Below are positions 1 through 11,692 of a stretch of 52,172 bases of DNA, one piece after another (positions within the stretch are counted from its first letter, which is position 1; each line of letters starts with the position of its first letter). The notes under the pieces were generated by a model. The model worked only from the letters and a program-made list of their open reading frames with translations, was not told where the DNA came from and did not search any database. Made by a program: the position numbers and the translations under genes. The stretch spans positions 6,594,793 to 6,646,964 of the forward strand of contig FN649751.1 in assembly GCA_000310025.1 (NCBI GenBank), given 5' to 3'. The DNA comes from Ectocarpus siliculosus (Eukaryota; Sar; Phaeophyceae; Ectocarpales; Ectocarpaceae).

Positions 1-173
1 GGGGCCCCCGGCCGGGTGGGCCCCAGAGGATTTTGGGGGTTTTTTAAAGGTTTTTGGGGGGGGGGCTGGGCACACAAAAAAGGCAACCGCGCAAAAATGG
101 GAGGGGGCGCTTCCCCCGGAAAAAAAATTTTGCATAGCCCCTGGGGGCGATTTCCCTGGGGGGGCATTTTTTG

Positions 174-204
<31 letters not shown>
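1..204. other. Homopolymer-rich, probably low-quality sequence
   Basis: Nearly every base run here is stretched (G, T, A and C runs of 5-10), and the stretch ends in a run of about 31 G at 174-204. The sequence after it looks normal. This resembles a poor read end or a badly resolved homopolymer. No gene is supported in it. Confidence 0.6.
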
Positions 205-205
<1 letters not shown>

Positions 206-744
206 GCTCAGCAGAATCTGGGACGAGTGTCACAACACAGAGATACCACACGCATTTAGAACCCACCCACGTGTGTATGTTAAACCTAAAAAAAGCTGTC
301 GGAAGGGAAGAGGGAAGATGGAAGAAGTACTCCCACAATGAGGAGTGGAGACGTCGTTATCGGACTGGGACATGCTCCTTAGCTTGTGGAGGGAGTGCAG
401 AGAATGCTAGTGTTGGGGACACGTTAGTTACCGGGGACGAAGGCGTCACACTCAGCCTGCTACATCATCACCCAACATCGTAAAAATCTATCTACAATGG
501 TCACGACTACAACGCTGGAAAGTCAGAACGAAAACAAAGCACCACTCCACCAGCATGCAGCAGCTCGAGACAACGGTGTTGTGTTCCTGCGAAATACTGT
601 TTCTTCGGGACTTCGAGCACGTATAGGTGACCCACGAGCACACTACTCTTTCTACAGCTGACCCCGTGATTTAACGAAGAACACAGGAGGAGTAGTCTAA
701 AAGCACGCACAGTATTCACGGCTGCGAGGGCGGCTCGTGCCCCG
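205..744. other. Intergenic, 3' flank of the LRRC56-like gene
   Basis: No convincing coding frame or RNA gene is seen. Short ORFs on both strands lack family resemblance or codon bias. The stretch should contain the 3' UTR of the minus-strand gene that ends at 745. Confidence 0.4.
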
Positions 745-3700
745 TCACCACGCCAGCTTGTCGCCCACAAGCCCGAGGCGTTTCTTGACCTTCTTGTCAA
801 CCTGGTCCGGCGGCAAGTCTTCGTACGCCCCTCGGAGGAGTCGCTCCATCCTCTCGGCCCCCATGCCCTGGAAGAACTCCCTGAAGTGCTCCTTGGTGCG
901 GAGCTCCGGCACCATCCGGGGCTGCTTCTTGAGCATCTCCTTGAGGTCCTCGTCGCAAATTCCTACGGCTACGCCTGCTGAAGGCCCTGCCGAGCCTGCC
1001 TGGCTGCTCCCGTATTCGCACCGCTTGGAGGCACACGCTTGAGTCGCGGAGGAGGAGGGGACGAGACCAACGCGTCCGTCGATTCCTTCGGCGGTGAGCG
1101 CGTCTATCTCGGCCGGTGTTGGAGCAACCCATGCACGCGCGCTCCGTGGGGTTGTGCAAGTGAGGGCGGCGGCGGTGACCCCTTTGCTTATGCCGAGCGC
1201 TGCTCTCGCCGCGGCGACGCTTAGCACAGCCTCCCCGTCGTCGCTGTCGTCGGTCTGTGTAATGGCAATGATATCGGGGACGACCGTCGCCTTCGCCCGA
1301 GCTCTGGGGTCGATTGTCTGTGGCATCATGCTGCTATCGGATATCACGGTGCTCGACAGACCACCACCACCTTCGGATTCTCGCCCGGCAAGCAAATTCG
1401 ATTTGACAGGGGGTGAGGAGAAGGGTGCTGTGCCTCTTGCGGAAGGGGAAGGGGAAGGGAAAGCGGTGTGCTCGACGAAGAACGGCGCTGGCCGATTTTT
1501 TCTGAGGTCGTACGGCGCCTCTTGGCGCGGAGTGTTCGCACAGTGGTTGCCGCCGCCGATAATCGCCGCCGCCGGGGCCTTGTCAGTCCACTCCTCGATC
1601 GCCGCCAGAGACCTCTGCAGGTCGAACCCCAGCATACGGCTCGCGTGAATCGACGTGACCCTATTTGGTGACGGGCTGAATCCACCAGTACTACTACTAC
1701 TACCGCCATCCCTTCCCCCGCCGTCGCTCCCAACAGCAGCGCTTGCACCAACACTAACACCCGCACCACTACAACTCCCACGGCGACCATCTTCCGTGTG
1801 ACGAACGCTCTTTTTCCTGCCCGACGCTGCCAGTTTGAAAGCTCTCCTGATGCAGCAGTCTCCGTCATCCTCGCTGCTGTTGTTGTCGCTGCCGCCGCCG
1901 CTGCTACTCGTGTCGTCCATGACTTGCAGCGATCTGCGCGAAACTAAACTCGCGGCTTCTCTCCGCCGGGCCTTCGGAGGTTGTCGGCCACTGCTGTTGC
2001 CCTCTACAGGTTTATCTCCTGGCTGCTGCGGTGTGGCCTCGTTCTTCAGCTCGCGAGCAACCGTGCTCCCGGCCGATGCTGCTGCCGCCTCCTCCTCCGC
2101 CGGTAACACCGCCGACGGGGAGGAAGACGACGTCGGGACGCCGCGGGATCTAGCGGTGGATAAACGAGAGGCGATTCCGCTCCCACCGGACGCCTTAGAA
2201 GCAGGCGAACAGAAACCCGACGCCCTTTTCTTGATCTCGGTTCTGTCGTCGGCCTCCTGGGCGTCGTCACCGCCGCTGCTCCCGGCCCCTTCCCCTTCGT
2301 CTCGGGCAGAACTCGCTCCGTCAGACTCGTCGAGGTCGAGATAGTTTGCATCATCCCCTACCCGGGAAGCTCTCACCGTCGCTCTCGCCCGCCTCTGCCG
2401 CCCAAAGTCGACGCTACCAATTTTCCGCCCCATCCCATCGCCAGCTTGCGTTGCAGGCCCGCCTCCCGAACCACCCCGTTCAACGCCGGCCGCGGCTGCC
2501 GGGTTTGTTGCTGCCACGCTCTTGTTCGTGGTCTGGAAGAGCCTCGGAGAGGAGATCAACCGTGCGGTCTGGAGCGACTCCCACACCGGCTGCCAGCAGG
2601 CGTTCCTGTAGTTCCGGAACGTCTCGTCTTGTTCGCTGTCGAAACGTCCTCCTCCTCCATTCATGCATCGCTTCCCGGGAGCCTCCTTGGCCGTCTGAGG
2701 GCGGCGACGGCGCCGATGGGGCCGCGCCTCCGGCTCCCCATCCCCTCCCCTCCTTCTCCCTCCGGACCCCCCTCTATCGTCGCCCACGGCGCCCCCGTGT
2801 TGTTCTTGTCCAGGTGGCGCGCGCCATTGATTCGTGACGCTCGCGCTCCCGCCGCCCCTGCCGCTAGCCCCGATATCGCCTTCACTTGTCCACGGCCTGC
2901 CGGACGAGGCTCGCGTCCCTCCCTTCCCCGCCGACAGTTTTTGCCTCACGCCATCGTCGACAGCTGCTGCCGCTGCTGCTGCTGCTGGTGACTTCGGGGG
3001 GTTGGCCACACTTGTCGTCAACGATGCCCACGTCGTTGTTGGTTTCGTTGCGAGGATATCGCTATCCCTACGTCCGCCTTCGACTAGTCCCGCTCGACGG
3101 TGAAACCCACCCTCGACAGCGCTCGACGAAGAAAGAGGTAAGGCTTCTAGTGCTAGCGGTGAAGGCGGAGCAGTTTCGTCGAGCGGCTCATACGAAGGGT
3201 CTTCTTCTTGAGGGAAGGAATCGGAGTTTGTTTCTCTCCGCCACTCCGACACCCTGTCTGCCGATTGCTGCGTGCTGTGCCTGTTGCGGGAGATCGCGGA
3301 ACAATTACGAGTTCAGCGTGTGAAATAGATGATGACCGCAAGTACCTTTCTACGCGTCGGGTACCGTGGTTTCCAGGCCTTCTGCAATTTCGTGCGCATA
3401 ACCTTTTCATCATTGGCGGCCGTCATCTAGACCATAGTAGTACCGCACAACCTGTTTCCATCACAAATGCAGCACGCACCGTCGCGAGGGTGATGATTCT
3501 CTTCTCACCTCTGTTTCAATCCCTTCTCCATGACCTTAGCAAGGTCTAACGTTTCCAGCACCCGTGTTGGTGTGTGTTCATTCCGACCGTTGCCCGCCCC
3601 TCCCCTGCATTGGTGCCTTCGAATCGCAGAGCTGCACGACACAAGAGCAGTCGGAAGGGTTAATTCGCCATTGAACTCACACCAGATAGCGGACGACGAA

Positions 3701-6192
3701 GAGTGCTTGGGAACGTGGTCACACGTCTGGAGTATTGAAGAATACAGATTGTATATGTAATCCCCGTTTAGCTTAACCCGTTCTTTTTCCTCCAGTTGTT
3801 GAGTGCTGCTTTTGCTCTGATTTCCGACTGTAGAGCTCCCTCCATTCAGTACACACGTATTCAGGATTGAGGAAGTTCCTCTTACAGTAGTCCCCTGGGG
3901 TAGTTGGCCTCAATCCTGGCTTGATGGCCTCAACCTAATGGTGTTCCCGTTCAAGTAGCACTGGATAGTAACCTGGGCACTTCAACTTGCCTCCTTCCTC
4001 CAGCCGGCGTACGACGGAACTGAATACCATTGATCGAAGGCGTTGCTTAAACTACAGAAATGCATTTATTCTAAACGTTTGTCGACACAACACAAGAAGA
4101 AAACACAGCGGAGCCAAGCGCACCTTGGGTTCCCAGATAGTGCCTGTCGCCCCCCTTGAGTCAAGTCACTATCCCAGTGCATGCCTCCCCCTTGATCGGG
4201 CACCAGCTGCGGTGGTATCGGGGACCCGCCTCCGCCCAACCCCGCCACCGTCGCCACCCCTGGCTTTGTAGGTGATCGAGAAGATCGAGAAAAACAACTA
4301 TCCAACCCGGCGAGCGGGAGGCGTTCATCTTTGCCAACTCCGTCGGGTCGCCATCGATCTTCCTGAACAACCTTGATGGTCGTCGCGGTTGATGCAGTCC
4401 CTACCGCTGCCGCTGCCGCCGCCGCCGCCGCCTCCGTTACGCCTTCCTCGGACCAGGCCGCACGAGCGCGAGACGCGTCCCGGCAGATGAGGTCGACGGC
4501 CTCATCCAACGTTTGGGCGTCGACCGCGCCGCTCTCCCCGCCGGAAAGTTGGATGCCATCGAGGACTCTTATCTGAGGGATGAGCTGGCGCACCACTCCT
4601 CTCCCTCTCCCGTCGCGAAGCTTGCTCAGGGACTCCGTGAGAGGGTTCTGGCTTACGTTTAGGCTGATCGAGCCGGCATGTATTTGTGGTGGCGAGCGGG
4701 GGGAACAACAATATTCGCATGCGCAGGGTAAGGATGGGTACAGTACATCTTGGGAGCCCGCCAAAAAGCTTAAGCTTTGAAACCTGTTTCAGCGTCGGCA
4801 GGGTGCTGTTTAGGTCGGCCGCAAACGCGCTTTTTGTGACACGGGATGATAGGGCGCGCGCGTACTCTTTGTCCATCTCTCATAGGTCACTACGGCAGAT
4901 TCCCCCATGTTTCCATGAGCAACTATTTGCAAACCTTTCTCTCGGCAATAACCGCACCAATACTCAGATTTGATTTCGTTTCCAGAATGATCTGTTCACT
5001 TAACGGGCTGTCGGGATGCTACTCAAGAATATTCCCACATGCTTGATCTGGCGTACATTCGACACGGTGAATTGAGCATAGTGCGATGACCTCACCATCA
5101 ACCTACAGAAACACTCGACTCGAAGCTATGACTGCAACAACTACACAGCCCACTTCGTTCCCGGCGCAAATGCTACAATTAGGGAATGCAGCAGATACCG
5201 ATGAGAGGGGGGAGACGATGTTTGTCGAACCCAACGTGTATTTTCACACGTAGACGGGCAACATGAACAGTAGTAGTGCCTGCTCTCGCTGTTCGCGACA
5301 CTTGCAGTACTACTGCGTGCGACCGACATATGTAGATGCACCTGTATAGAAGAGGCAAGGAGCTCAGAATCTCCAGCGCCTTCATGTCGCTGACACGATT
5401 CCGCTCAAGGCCCAAAACTTGCAAGCACCCGTGGCAAGCCAGGGGAGTCACGTCCGATACCCGGTTCCGCGCCAGGCGCAGCTCGCGGAGGCCAGACAAT
5501 GCCCCGATCCCGTCCAAATCTTCCACGCAGGATGACTCCAAGGACAGCGTGTTGAGGTGCCTGAGGCCCACCCCGAGGTCACGAAAGCTTTCGAGGCGAC
5601 TCCCGTCAAGAGTTAGGGTGTGGAGTTTAGGCACCGCGTCCCACACGCTTTCAACGCTGACCTTCGAGCTGTCGATCACGATTTGGAGCCTTGAGACGTC
5701 TCGTAGCTGTCGTGTCGTCGCCTTCCCCGCCGCCACCCGGATGGCTTCCTCCGTTAGCATACCCTCGGACAGCTCCTCTAGCGTAAGAGGGGGCTTCATC
5801 TTACCAGTTGGTGGTGCTTGAGCACCACCACTAGCGGTGGGGTAGCGATTCCTTCCGGCAGCCCCTCCGGCTCCATCCCTTTCTCTCTGCGATACTCGTG
5901 CTGTTGTCGTCTTCGTCGAAGTCGTCGTCGTCGTCAGCGGTGTTGTACCCGATGTCAAGGAGGAAGGACGACGAGGAGGTTGAGCCGGGTCCTCCTGCGA
6001 TTCCGGCGGAGTGCTCGTCCGGCCGCCTCGCCCGCGGTGCCCGTTCCACGTCGCAATCGTGACTTTTTTTTGCGCAGGATCGACGTCGATGTTTCGTTTT
6101 CGCGAACCTCGCATCTTCTTGGTCTTCTTGGTGCCCATCTGTTTCACCCCATCATCACCACACAACGCCGACAAGGTGGGTTGATTTACCAT
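745..6192 (-). CDS. LRRC56: LRRC56-like leucine-rich-repeat protein (axonemal dynein arm assembly), long C-terminal extension
   Basis: Proposed exons on the minus strand are 6192-5342, 4663-4124 and 3253-745; both junctions are phase 2 and the sum is 1300 codons. Exon 1 has a basic, Thr/Ser-rich leader and then leucine-rich repeats at about residues 150-284, with motifs such as LHTLTLDGSRLESFRDLG, LDGIGALSGLRELRLARN and LQVLGLERNRVSDM. Exon 2 carries the LRR cap (SLNVSQNPL, then RQLIPQIRVLDG) and a polyalanine run. This order matches LRRC56/ODA8, a flagellar protein linked to intraflagellar transport of outer dynein arms; brown algal zoids are flagellated. Exon 3 (835 codons) is Ser/Gly/Asp-rich and ends in a compact charged segment (about 65 residues, containing EHFREFFQGMGAERMERLL). 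Exons 1 and 2 are secure. Joining exon 3 rests on donor 4124, acceptor 3253 and matching phase; it could be a separate gene. The start is the first ATG of the frame at 6192; a second ATG (MGTKK) lies 19 codons later. Confidence 0.7.
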
Positions 6193-7089
6193 GAGCTCCT
6201 TGGACTTACCACGAGGAAGCGGGCAGCAGTGGGTCCGAGGGATAGGTGCAACGGTACAGCAGGTGCTGTGTAGAAAGCTGCTGAATACTACTGTGTCGGA
6301 GGTCCGGTCTGCTCTCACTCCGCCCCGACAAGCAGCCCCGGCTCAAACGCTCGAACATGCAAGCAGCCACAGCCATGGAGTCCCTAGAACAATCTCACTT
6401 GTAGGCGATGCTGCCGCTTAACGTCGTCCATACAGCCAGCAAGATTAGGATGAGGTTACGCCGGTGGCGAGCTGCTTTGGCTGCTGAGGTTGTGGTTCGG
6501 ACCACCTCGACATCGAACATGTCACGCGAATGCGAAAATGACGGTTTCACTTTTTTTTTTCTCGGACGACGAGGGGGAACCTTTTTTTTCTCGGCGGAGA
6601 AATGAACAAGTAGATGCCGCCGAGGTGACATGAGAGATCACACCCCCTCTACCCGTTCAAAGCTACGTGGATTAGTATCAAGTAGAAAGAGTGACGGTTC
6701 CGAACATATCAGCGTTGGAACGATGGAAGGAACCGTCTTGTCGAGAGTTTTCGAAAACGGATGCATTGCGCTTACTACGAGTAGTGTGTGTGAGTGTCCA
6801 TGCTCTTCGTCGTCAATCCAGCGCGTATCGCATGGGTCATCTGAATGAAATTCATCCAAAGTGAACATGTTTGTACACGCTCTCCGAGGATCGTCTACAA
6901 ACAACAGGTGCTGTGGTCTCTTTGTGATGTGAGAAGTATACTATCTAGGCCCCGGCCTATTTTCTAATTTTCTATGGGAGCATGTGGATACAAACCACGG
7001 CGTACATTGGTATATCATCATGTGGTGTGAACGGGGTGTGAGCAAACGAGTGAAAACCTAGTACTACTTACTGCTGTAATTCTTCCGTC

Positions 7090-7201
7090 TCTAGACTACC
7101 ATCACAGAGAATCGCCGTTTGAGAGAATACGCCCAATCGAAGTGATGGTCTAGACTACCATCACAGAGAATCGCCGTTTGAGAGAATACCCCCAATCGAA
7201 G
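7090..7201. repeat. Two-copy 59-bp tandem duplication
   Basis: A block starting TCTAGACTACCATCACAGAG occurs at 7090-7142 and again at 7149-7201, period 59, with one visible mismatch (G/C near 7131 versus 7190). The junction GTGATGGT...ACCATCAC (7143-7165) can fold into an 8-bp hairpin. Confidence 0.9.
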
Positions 7202-7213
7202 GCATGTGTTGAT

Positions 7214-7549
7214 TTATTTGCAGTTTGTGCTAAAAACAGCACGCACGTTGTTTGGGTAGGCACGCATGGCTATCGGGGAAAACAATGTGTATTTATTCGA
7301 GTGACTGCGCCGAGATTGGAGCCCACGTCCCAAACGCGGATCCAAGAAGGGTGCGGGGATACCAACTATCCCACCAGCCACCTTTTCTTGAGCAAACCAA
7401 TTAATGTTGAGGGTAGAAATCTGGGCGTTCGTCACGATAAAGAACCCGAACTTTTTAATCACCCGTACAGCAGTAGTAGATGTGCCGTGATACATGAGCG
7501 CTCTGCCTTCAACTGCATGTAGTTTTTCCCTCAAATCTCTCGAATTCAT
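7214..7549 (-). CDS. Hypothetical ORF with a YHGTS motif
   Basis: This ATG-started ORF of 111 codons contains MYHGTSTTAVRVIKKFGF near its N-terminus. YHGT followed by an Ile/Val-rich helix and GF resembles the first motif of ADP-ribosyltransferase/PARP-like and tRNA 2'-phosphotransferase folds. No later motif (a Tyr or Glu of the triad) can be recognised in the remaining ~85 residues, and the ORF runs close to a local duplication. It may be a chance ORF, a fragment, or one exon. No function is assigned. Confidence 0.2.
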   Translation of the reverse strand: MNSRDLREKLHAVEGRALMYHGTSTTAVRVIKKFGFFIVTNAQISTLNINWFAQEKVAGGIVGIPAPFLDPRLGRGLQSRRSHSNKYTLFSPIAMRAYPNNVRAVFSTNCK

Positions 7550-8363
7550 TCACTCTCAAGTTTTTCAGTTGAAAAGAAGACTGGGAGGAAGATGATATTT
7601 TCGTCTAACTGCTGCATGTTCGACTGTGGGTATATCTCGAATGGGTAGTCTTTCTGTGTGTGTTTTTATTATTCCTTAATTTCTATCACATTTGAAAATA
7701 AAAACACTTCACAACACGAAACACGCTTTCTCTATTCATAACTTTTTCTCTCTCTCCCTACAATCCAACAAGATACAACAGCGGCGACATCTTCGTCAAC
7801 TGACAAACGTGTTGTTTCGAAGTCGTCAGTCGTTGTCAAGCCTAAAACAAAAAAGAGTACGGTATCCAATCTGGCCAAAGCTTGCACCATTTTTTCGACG
7901 ACTCCCACCAGCACCCAATAAACCAAACCAATCCTATTCCTTCATACTCCAGACAGACGTGTTTTGTCCCCCTCCTGAATTCTCGCTTCGCTCATGCTTT
8001 GGAAAATACTTCCCTGGGTAAAAACATGCTGCGCTCGATCGACGCAGCAATAGAGAAAACAAATTCGCCAGGCACACATGGCTGCGCTGCTATGGCCTCT
8101 ACAGCACGCGAGACCCGTGGAGCATAGACTAAGCAACACACCATCTCGACTTCTCGCACCTGCCGTCGAGCAAAGCCAGGTATATCGGGGAACTCGGATT
8201 TGATGGCCCCCAAGCCGTGTTGCGAAAATATCAATTCACATCTCAAGAGAAACATTGCACGAACTACGTAACTCAAGAAGAGGTCAACAATCCATCAAGA
8301 GCCCCGAGATAGCGCTAAATTCGTCGTTTACCAGCCGAAAACCACCAAGTTCTCAGGCGCCAA

Positions 8364-11300
8364 CTACATGAACACCTGGAGGCAGGAACCGACGAGTCTG
8401 GAGCACTTGGGGCAGGGAGAGGGCCTGACGCCGATGGCGGGGCGCACGAAGACGGCCGTGCACTCCTGATGAAGCACGCCGTAGCCACAGCAGACCAGCA
8501 CGTACCGGTCGTTCGGAGGAACCACCCCACCGCACCGGACGCAGATCCAGGTCAAGCTCGTGCCTATCCCGATCTCCTCAAGGATCGGGATCGGCTGCAG
8601 TTGCTGCTGCTGCTGCTGCTGCTGCTGAGTGATCATCGCTCCCTCTAACCCCCGTCCAGGCACCGCCTCCACCCCCACCTCAACCACCGCGGGTGTCTTT
8701 GCCTTCGGGCTCGGGGTGTTCGCAGTGCCCCCAACGGCCGCTGCCGGAACCGACGTTACCGTTGCCGTTGCCGCGTCTTCTCCCGCACTAACACCGATGA
8801 GACAGCGAGAGTTGGAGGGCGAGGAGCTTTGCGCCCCTCTGCTACTGCTCCTCCTTCTGCCCCTTTCGCCCCCTGCCCGTGTCGTGCTACGGTCTTCTCC
8901 ACTCTTGCCCTCGCCGCCGCCATCTCCGCTCCCGCCTTCCCGACCGCTGGTTACCGTTGCCCCACCACCGGCACCGACGGATGCTTCGCCGGCACAGCCG
9001 GACAGCGCAACCCGCTCTCCGGCCGGCTGTCCCCGTTCTTCTTCTGCGACGGCCTCCGGTTGAGCTGCACAACCTACGGCCGCCACATCGGGTACCATGC
9101 CCACCGCTTGGGGAGCGGGACACGTCCGAGGAACAACCCCAGGTGAGAGTGCCGGCGTCGGTGGCGGGGGCGCGGAGAGGGGTGCCGGCAGCTTCGGCGG
9201 TGGCAGGTGGAAACTCATGCCCGGACCTCTGTCCCCCTCCTCTGCCTCCTCCTCGTCTTCCTTGTCCTCCGCAGACCCTTCTTCCCACTCCGACTCGTCA
9301 TTTGCGGCGGCTGCCCCCTCTGCTTCCAACACTAGCTGTGACGATGTAAAGATCGCGTCCATGATCTTTCGCCCGATCTCCCGGTTCCCGCCCAGGCCGC
9401 CGCTCGCCCTAGCCCGCTTTCTCCCCGCCACCGTAGTTCCCGCTAGCTCCGCCGCCCCCTGCTCCACCAGCGCCTCCATCGTTCGCGCTCCCGCTGCAGC
9501 GGCCGCCTCCGCAGGCGCCTTCTTTCTCGCTTGGGCCATCCGCATCCTCTCTCTCTTGAGGTCCACCATCTCCCCCTCGCTGTGCTCCAGGCAGGCCACG
9601 GGGACGCGGGTGCCTCTCATCCCGTAGGTGGGCACCAGCTTGCACTGCGGGTGGCGGCACAGCTTGTGGCGGACGTTCACGTGGTCCTCGGCCTTGTGCT
9701 TCGAGCAGAACCGGGGCTTCTCTCCGGGGAGAGCGAACGTCGGCTGGTCGGTAACAAATAGGGACGTTGGTTGCGGGGGAAGGGGAAAGCGAGAACAACA
9801 GTAAATCGGAAACGAAATCAACGGAAGCGCTGTATTAACCATGGTTGACGGCCGGCGAGTCTATGCCTTGCCGTAGCATGGCTTGTTGGGGACCCTTGGG
9901 GTTACGGTTTGGGTTAGGTCTTCGGTGTCGGTGCGCGGCATCAGTGTTCAGCTTCGAGGTGGTGGCGTGTTTTGAGGCAACCTGCCGTGTTGAAGGCGAC
10001 CGCGCTGCAGCAGCGTAGTCGTCGGGCAACAACGGTAGTGCTTGCTTGCTTGCTTGTGCTCGCCTCGCCTGTTCCAACTCGAACGACAAGACATGCGGGT
10101 GCCTTGTTTTCCCCTTACCTGTATCGTGCAGGGGTGCTGCTCGCAGCGCCTGTCCTTGAGGTTGACCATGCCCGTTTCCTTGTGCGAGGCGCAGAAGCGA
10201 GGCTTTCCTCCAACATCGCCGAACCTCGGAGATACCGTGCAACCTTCCTTCTCGCATGGCTGGTTTTCGTGAGGGATTCGCGAACACGTACCGACGGGAG
10301 CGGGCGCGGGAGAGAGAGGCATGCCCCGTCAAAAAAAGCACCAACATGACCTTCAAGCGACGGCTTTTGCGCGGTATCAAACACACTAACAAGCAATAAC
10401 AGAATGCGCTTCAAGGCTGCGATCGAGGCCCTGGGTGATTGATTTAACACACACAATTTGATGACACCGCACACACATATGGTACACACTTGAAATACGC
10501 CTGAGACCTCTTCCAAACGCCGCATGGACAGTATGCGTATGTCACCCGGTCGCCGTCCCGTATTCCCTCCTCTTCTCTTTGTCTACCTCTATCTGTCTGT
10601 CTGTCTGTCTGTCATATATATTTTCTCTCTCGCGCGCTTTCTCTCTCTTTCTCTCTCTCCCCCCCCACCCCCGCATCCCCCCCGCCTAACCTCTGTCTCA
10701 CCCTGTTGGCCACAAGAGAGGTGCCCGGCGGGCTGTGCAACGCGCAGAAGCGAGCCCTGCCCTTCCCAAACCCGTGCGACGCTCTCGTCCCGCACCCCGC
10801 CTGCTCGCAGTTTCTGAGGTCCACCGTGCCTGCCGGGCGGTGAGCGCTGCAGAACCTCTTCCTAGACTCCCCCGGCCACCCGAAGGAGGGCTGCTTTAGG
10901 CAGGGCTTGGGCGTAGTGTTCTCGCACAGGCGGTGCTTGTGGTCGATCTGCCCTTTCTCCTTGTGGGCGGCGCAGCGAGTGGCCTCGGCAGGGGGGCCGT
11001 GGGTGGCGCGCTTGCCGCAGCCCGGGATTCGGCAAGCCAAGGACCCGGACGCGCGGCGAGGCCTCGCGGAGACGGAGCTGCCCCCGTTACCCTTGCCCTT
11101 GCCCTTGCCCTTGCCCTTGCCCGCGCGCCCGCCGGCAGCGGTTTCACCGACGTTGCCCACAGCAGCCGCCTGTTGCCTTCCGAGCAAGGTGTTGCCCCCT
11201 CCGGTGCCGCTGCCTCTGTGGTCGGCGCTGTGGGTGACCTGTTGCCCGTCTTGGAGCGAGGAACCGCCGTCCTGCGGGAGGACGGTCTCCTGCGGCGGGG

Positions 11301-11443
11301 GTCTGAATCCAGCGGGCCAGTGGTCGGCGCAGTGAGTTGCCTCGCCGGCGATGGTTGTGGCAGTGGCAGTGGCAGCGGCAGGGTCGTTGTCAGCAGGACC
11401 AACGAAAAGGGTCTTCCTCTGGCACCCCCGGATTCGACATTTC
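8364..11443 (-). CDS. EsV-1-7 repeat protein with RING-like C-terminus (5' end incomplete)
   Basis: Minus-strand exons are 11443-10702, 10259-10119 and 9743-8364; the internal junctions are phase 0. Seven repeats of the form C-x4-C...C-x2-H are visible: CRIRGC/CADH, CRIPGC/CAAH, a C-x7-C variant (CENTTPKPC)/CSAH, CEQAGC/CALH, CEKEGC/CASH, CEQHPC/CSKH and CRHPQC/CLEH. Typical spacing between second Cys and third Cys is about 15. This is the EsV-1-7 motif found in the Ectocarpus developmental regulator IMM and in a gene of phaeovirus EsV-1. A long Ala/Gly/Glu-rich linker with a polyglutamine run follows. The C-terminus has WICVRC, VCCGYGVLHQEC and CPKC, spaced like a RING or related zinc finger, suggesting a ubiquitin-ligase-like or zinc-binding role. 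Exon 11443 follows a pyrimidine tract and CAG and begins in mid-codon, so at least one upstream exon with the start codon is missing from the model. Confidence 0.85.
11090..11121. repeat. CCCTTG hexamer tandem repeat inside the EsV-1-7 gene
   Basis: About five copies of a CCCTTG unit lie in the exon. On the coding strand they give an alternating Gly-Lys run (GKGKGKG) between repeats 1 and 2 of the EsV-1-7 protein. Confidence 0.8.
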
Positions 11444-11605
11444 CTGCGAAGGAAAGGAGGGAGGGAGGGAGGGAGGGAGGGAAAGAGAAGAGCGAGAGCA
11501 AATAATTTCGATTGGGTACATATTCGTAGAGGGACGGGGGGGGGCAGAGGGCAGAGAGGCAGAGAGAGGAGGCCGGCAGTGAGGAAGAACATGTGGGTGC
11601 ACACG

Positions 11606-11609
<4 letters not shown>

Positions 11610-11689
<80 letters not shown>
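11610..11689. repeat. (AG)n microsatellite
   Basis: About 40 uninterrupted AG units lie 170 bp upstream of the first recognised EsV-1-7 exon, presumably in an intron or 5' UTR. Minus-strand ORFs through it encode only Ser-Leu repeats. Confidence 0.97.

Positions 11690-11692
<3 letters not shown>

Larger units (their letters stand above)
6193..8363. other. Intergenic between the LRRC56-like and EsV-1-7 genes
   Basis: No confident gene is seen. The stretch holds a 59-bp tandem duplication (7090-7201) and one ATG-started ORF (7214-7549) described separately. The bases just below 6600 contain T-rich runs. The promoter of the LRRC56-like gene should lie at the left end, but no TATA-like element could be singled out. 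Confidence 0.35.
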
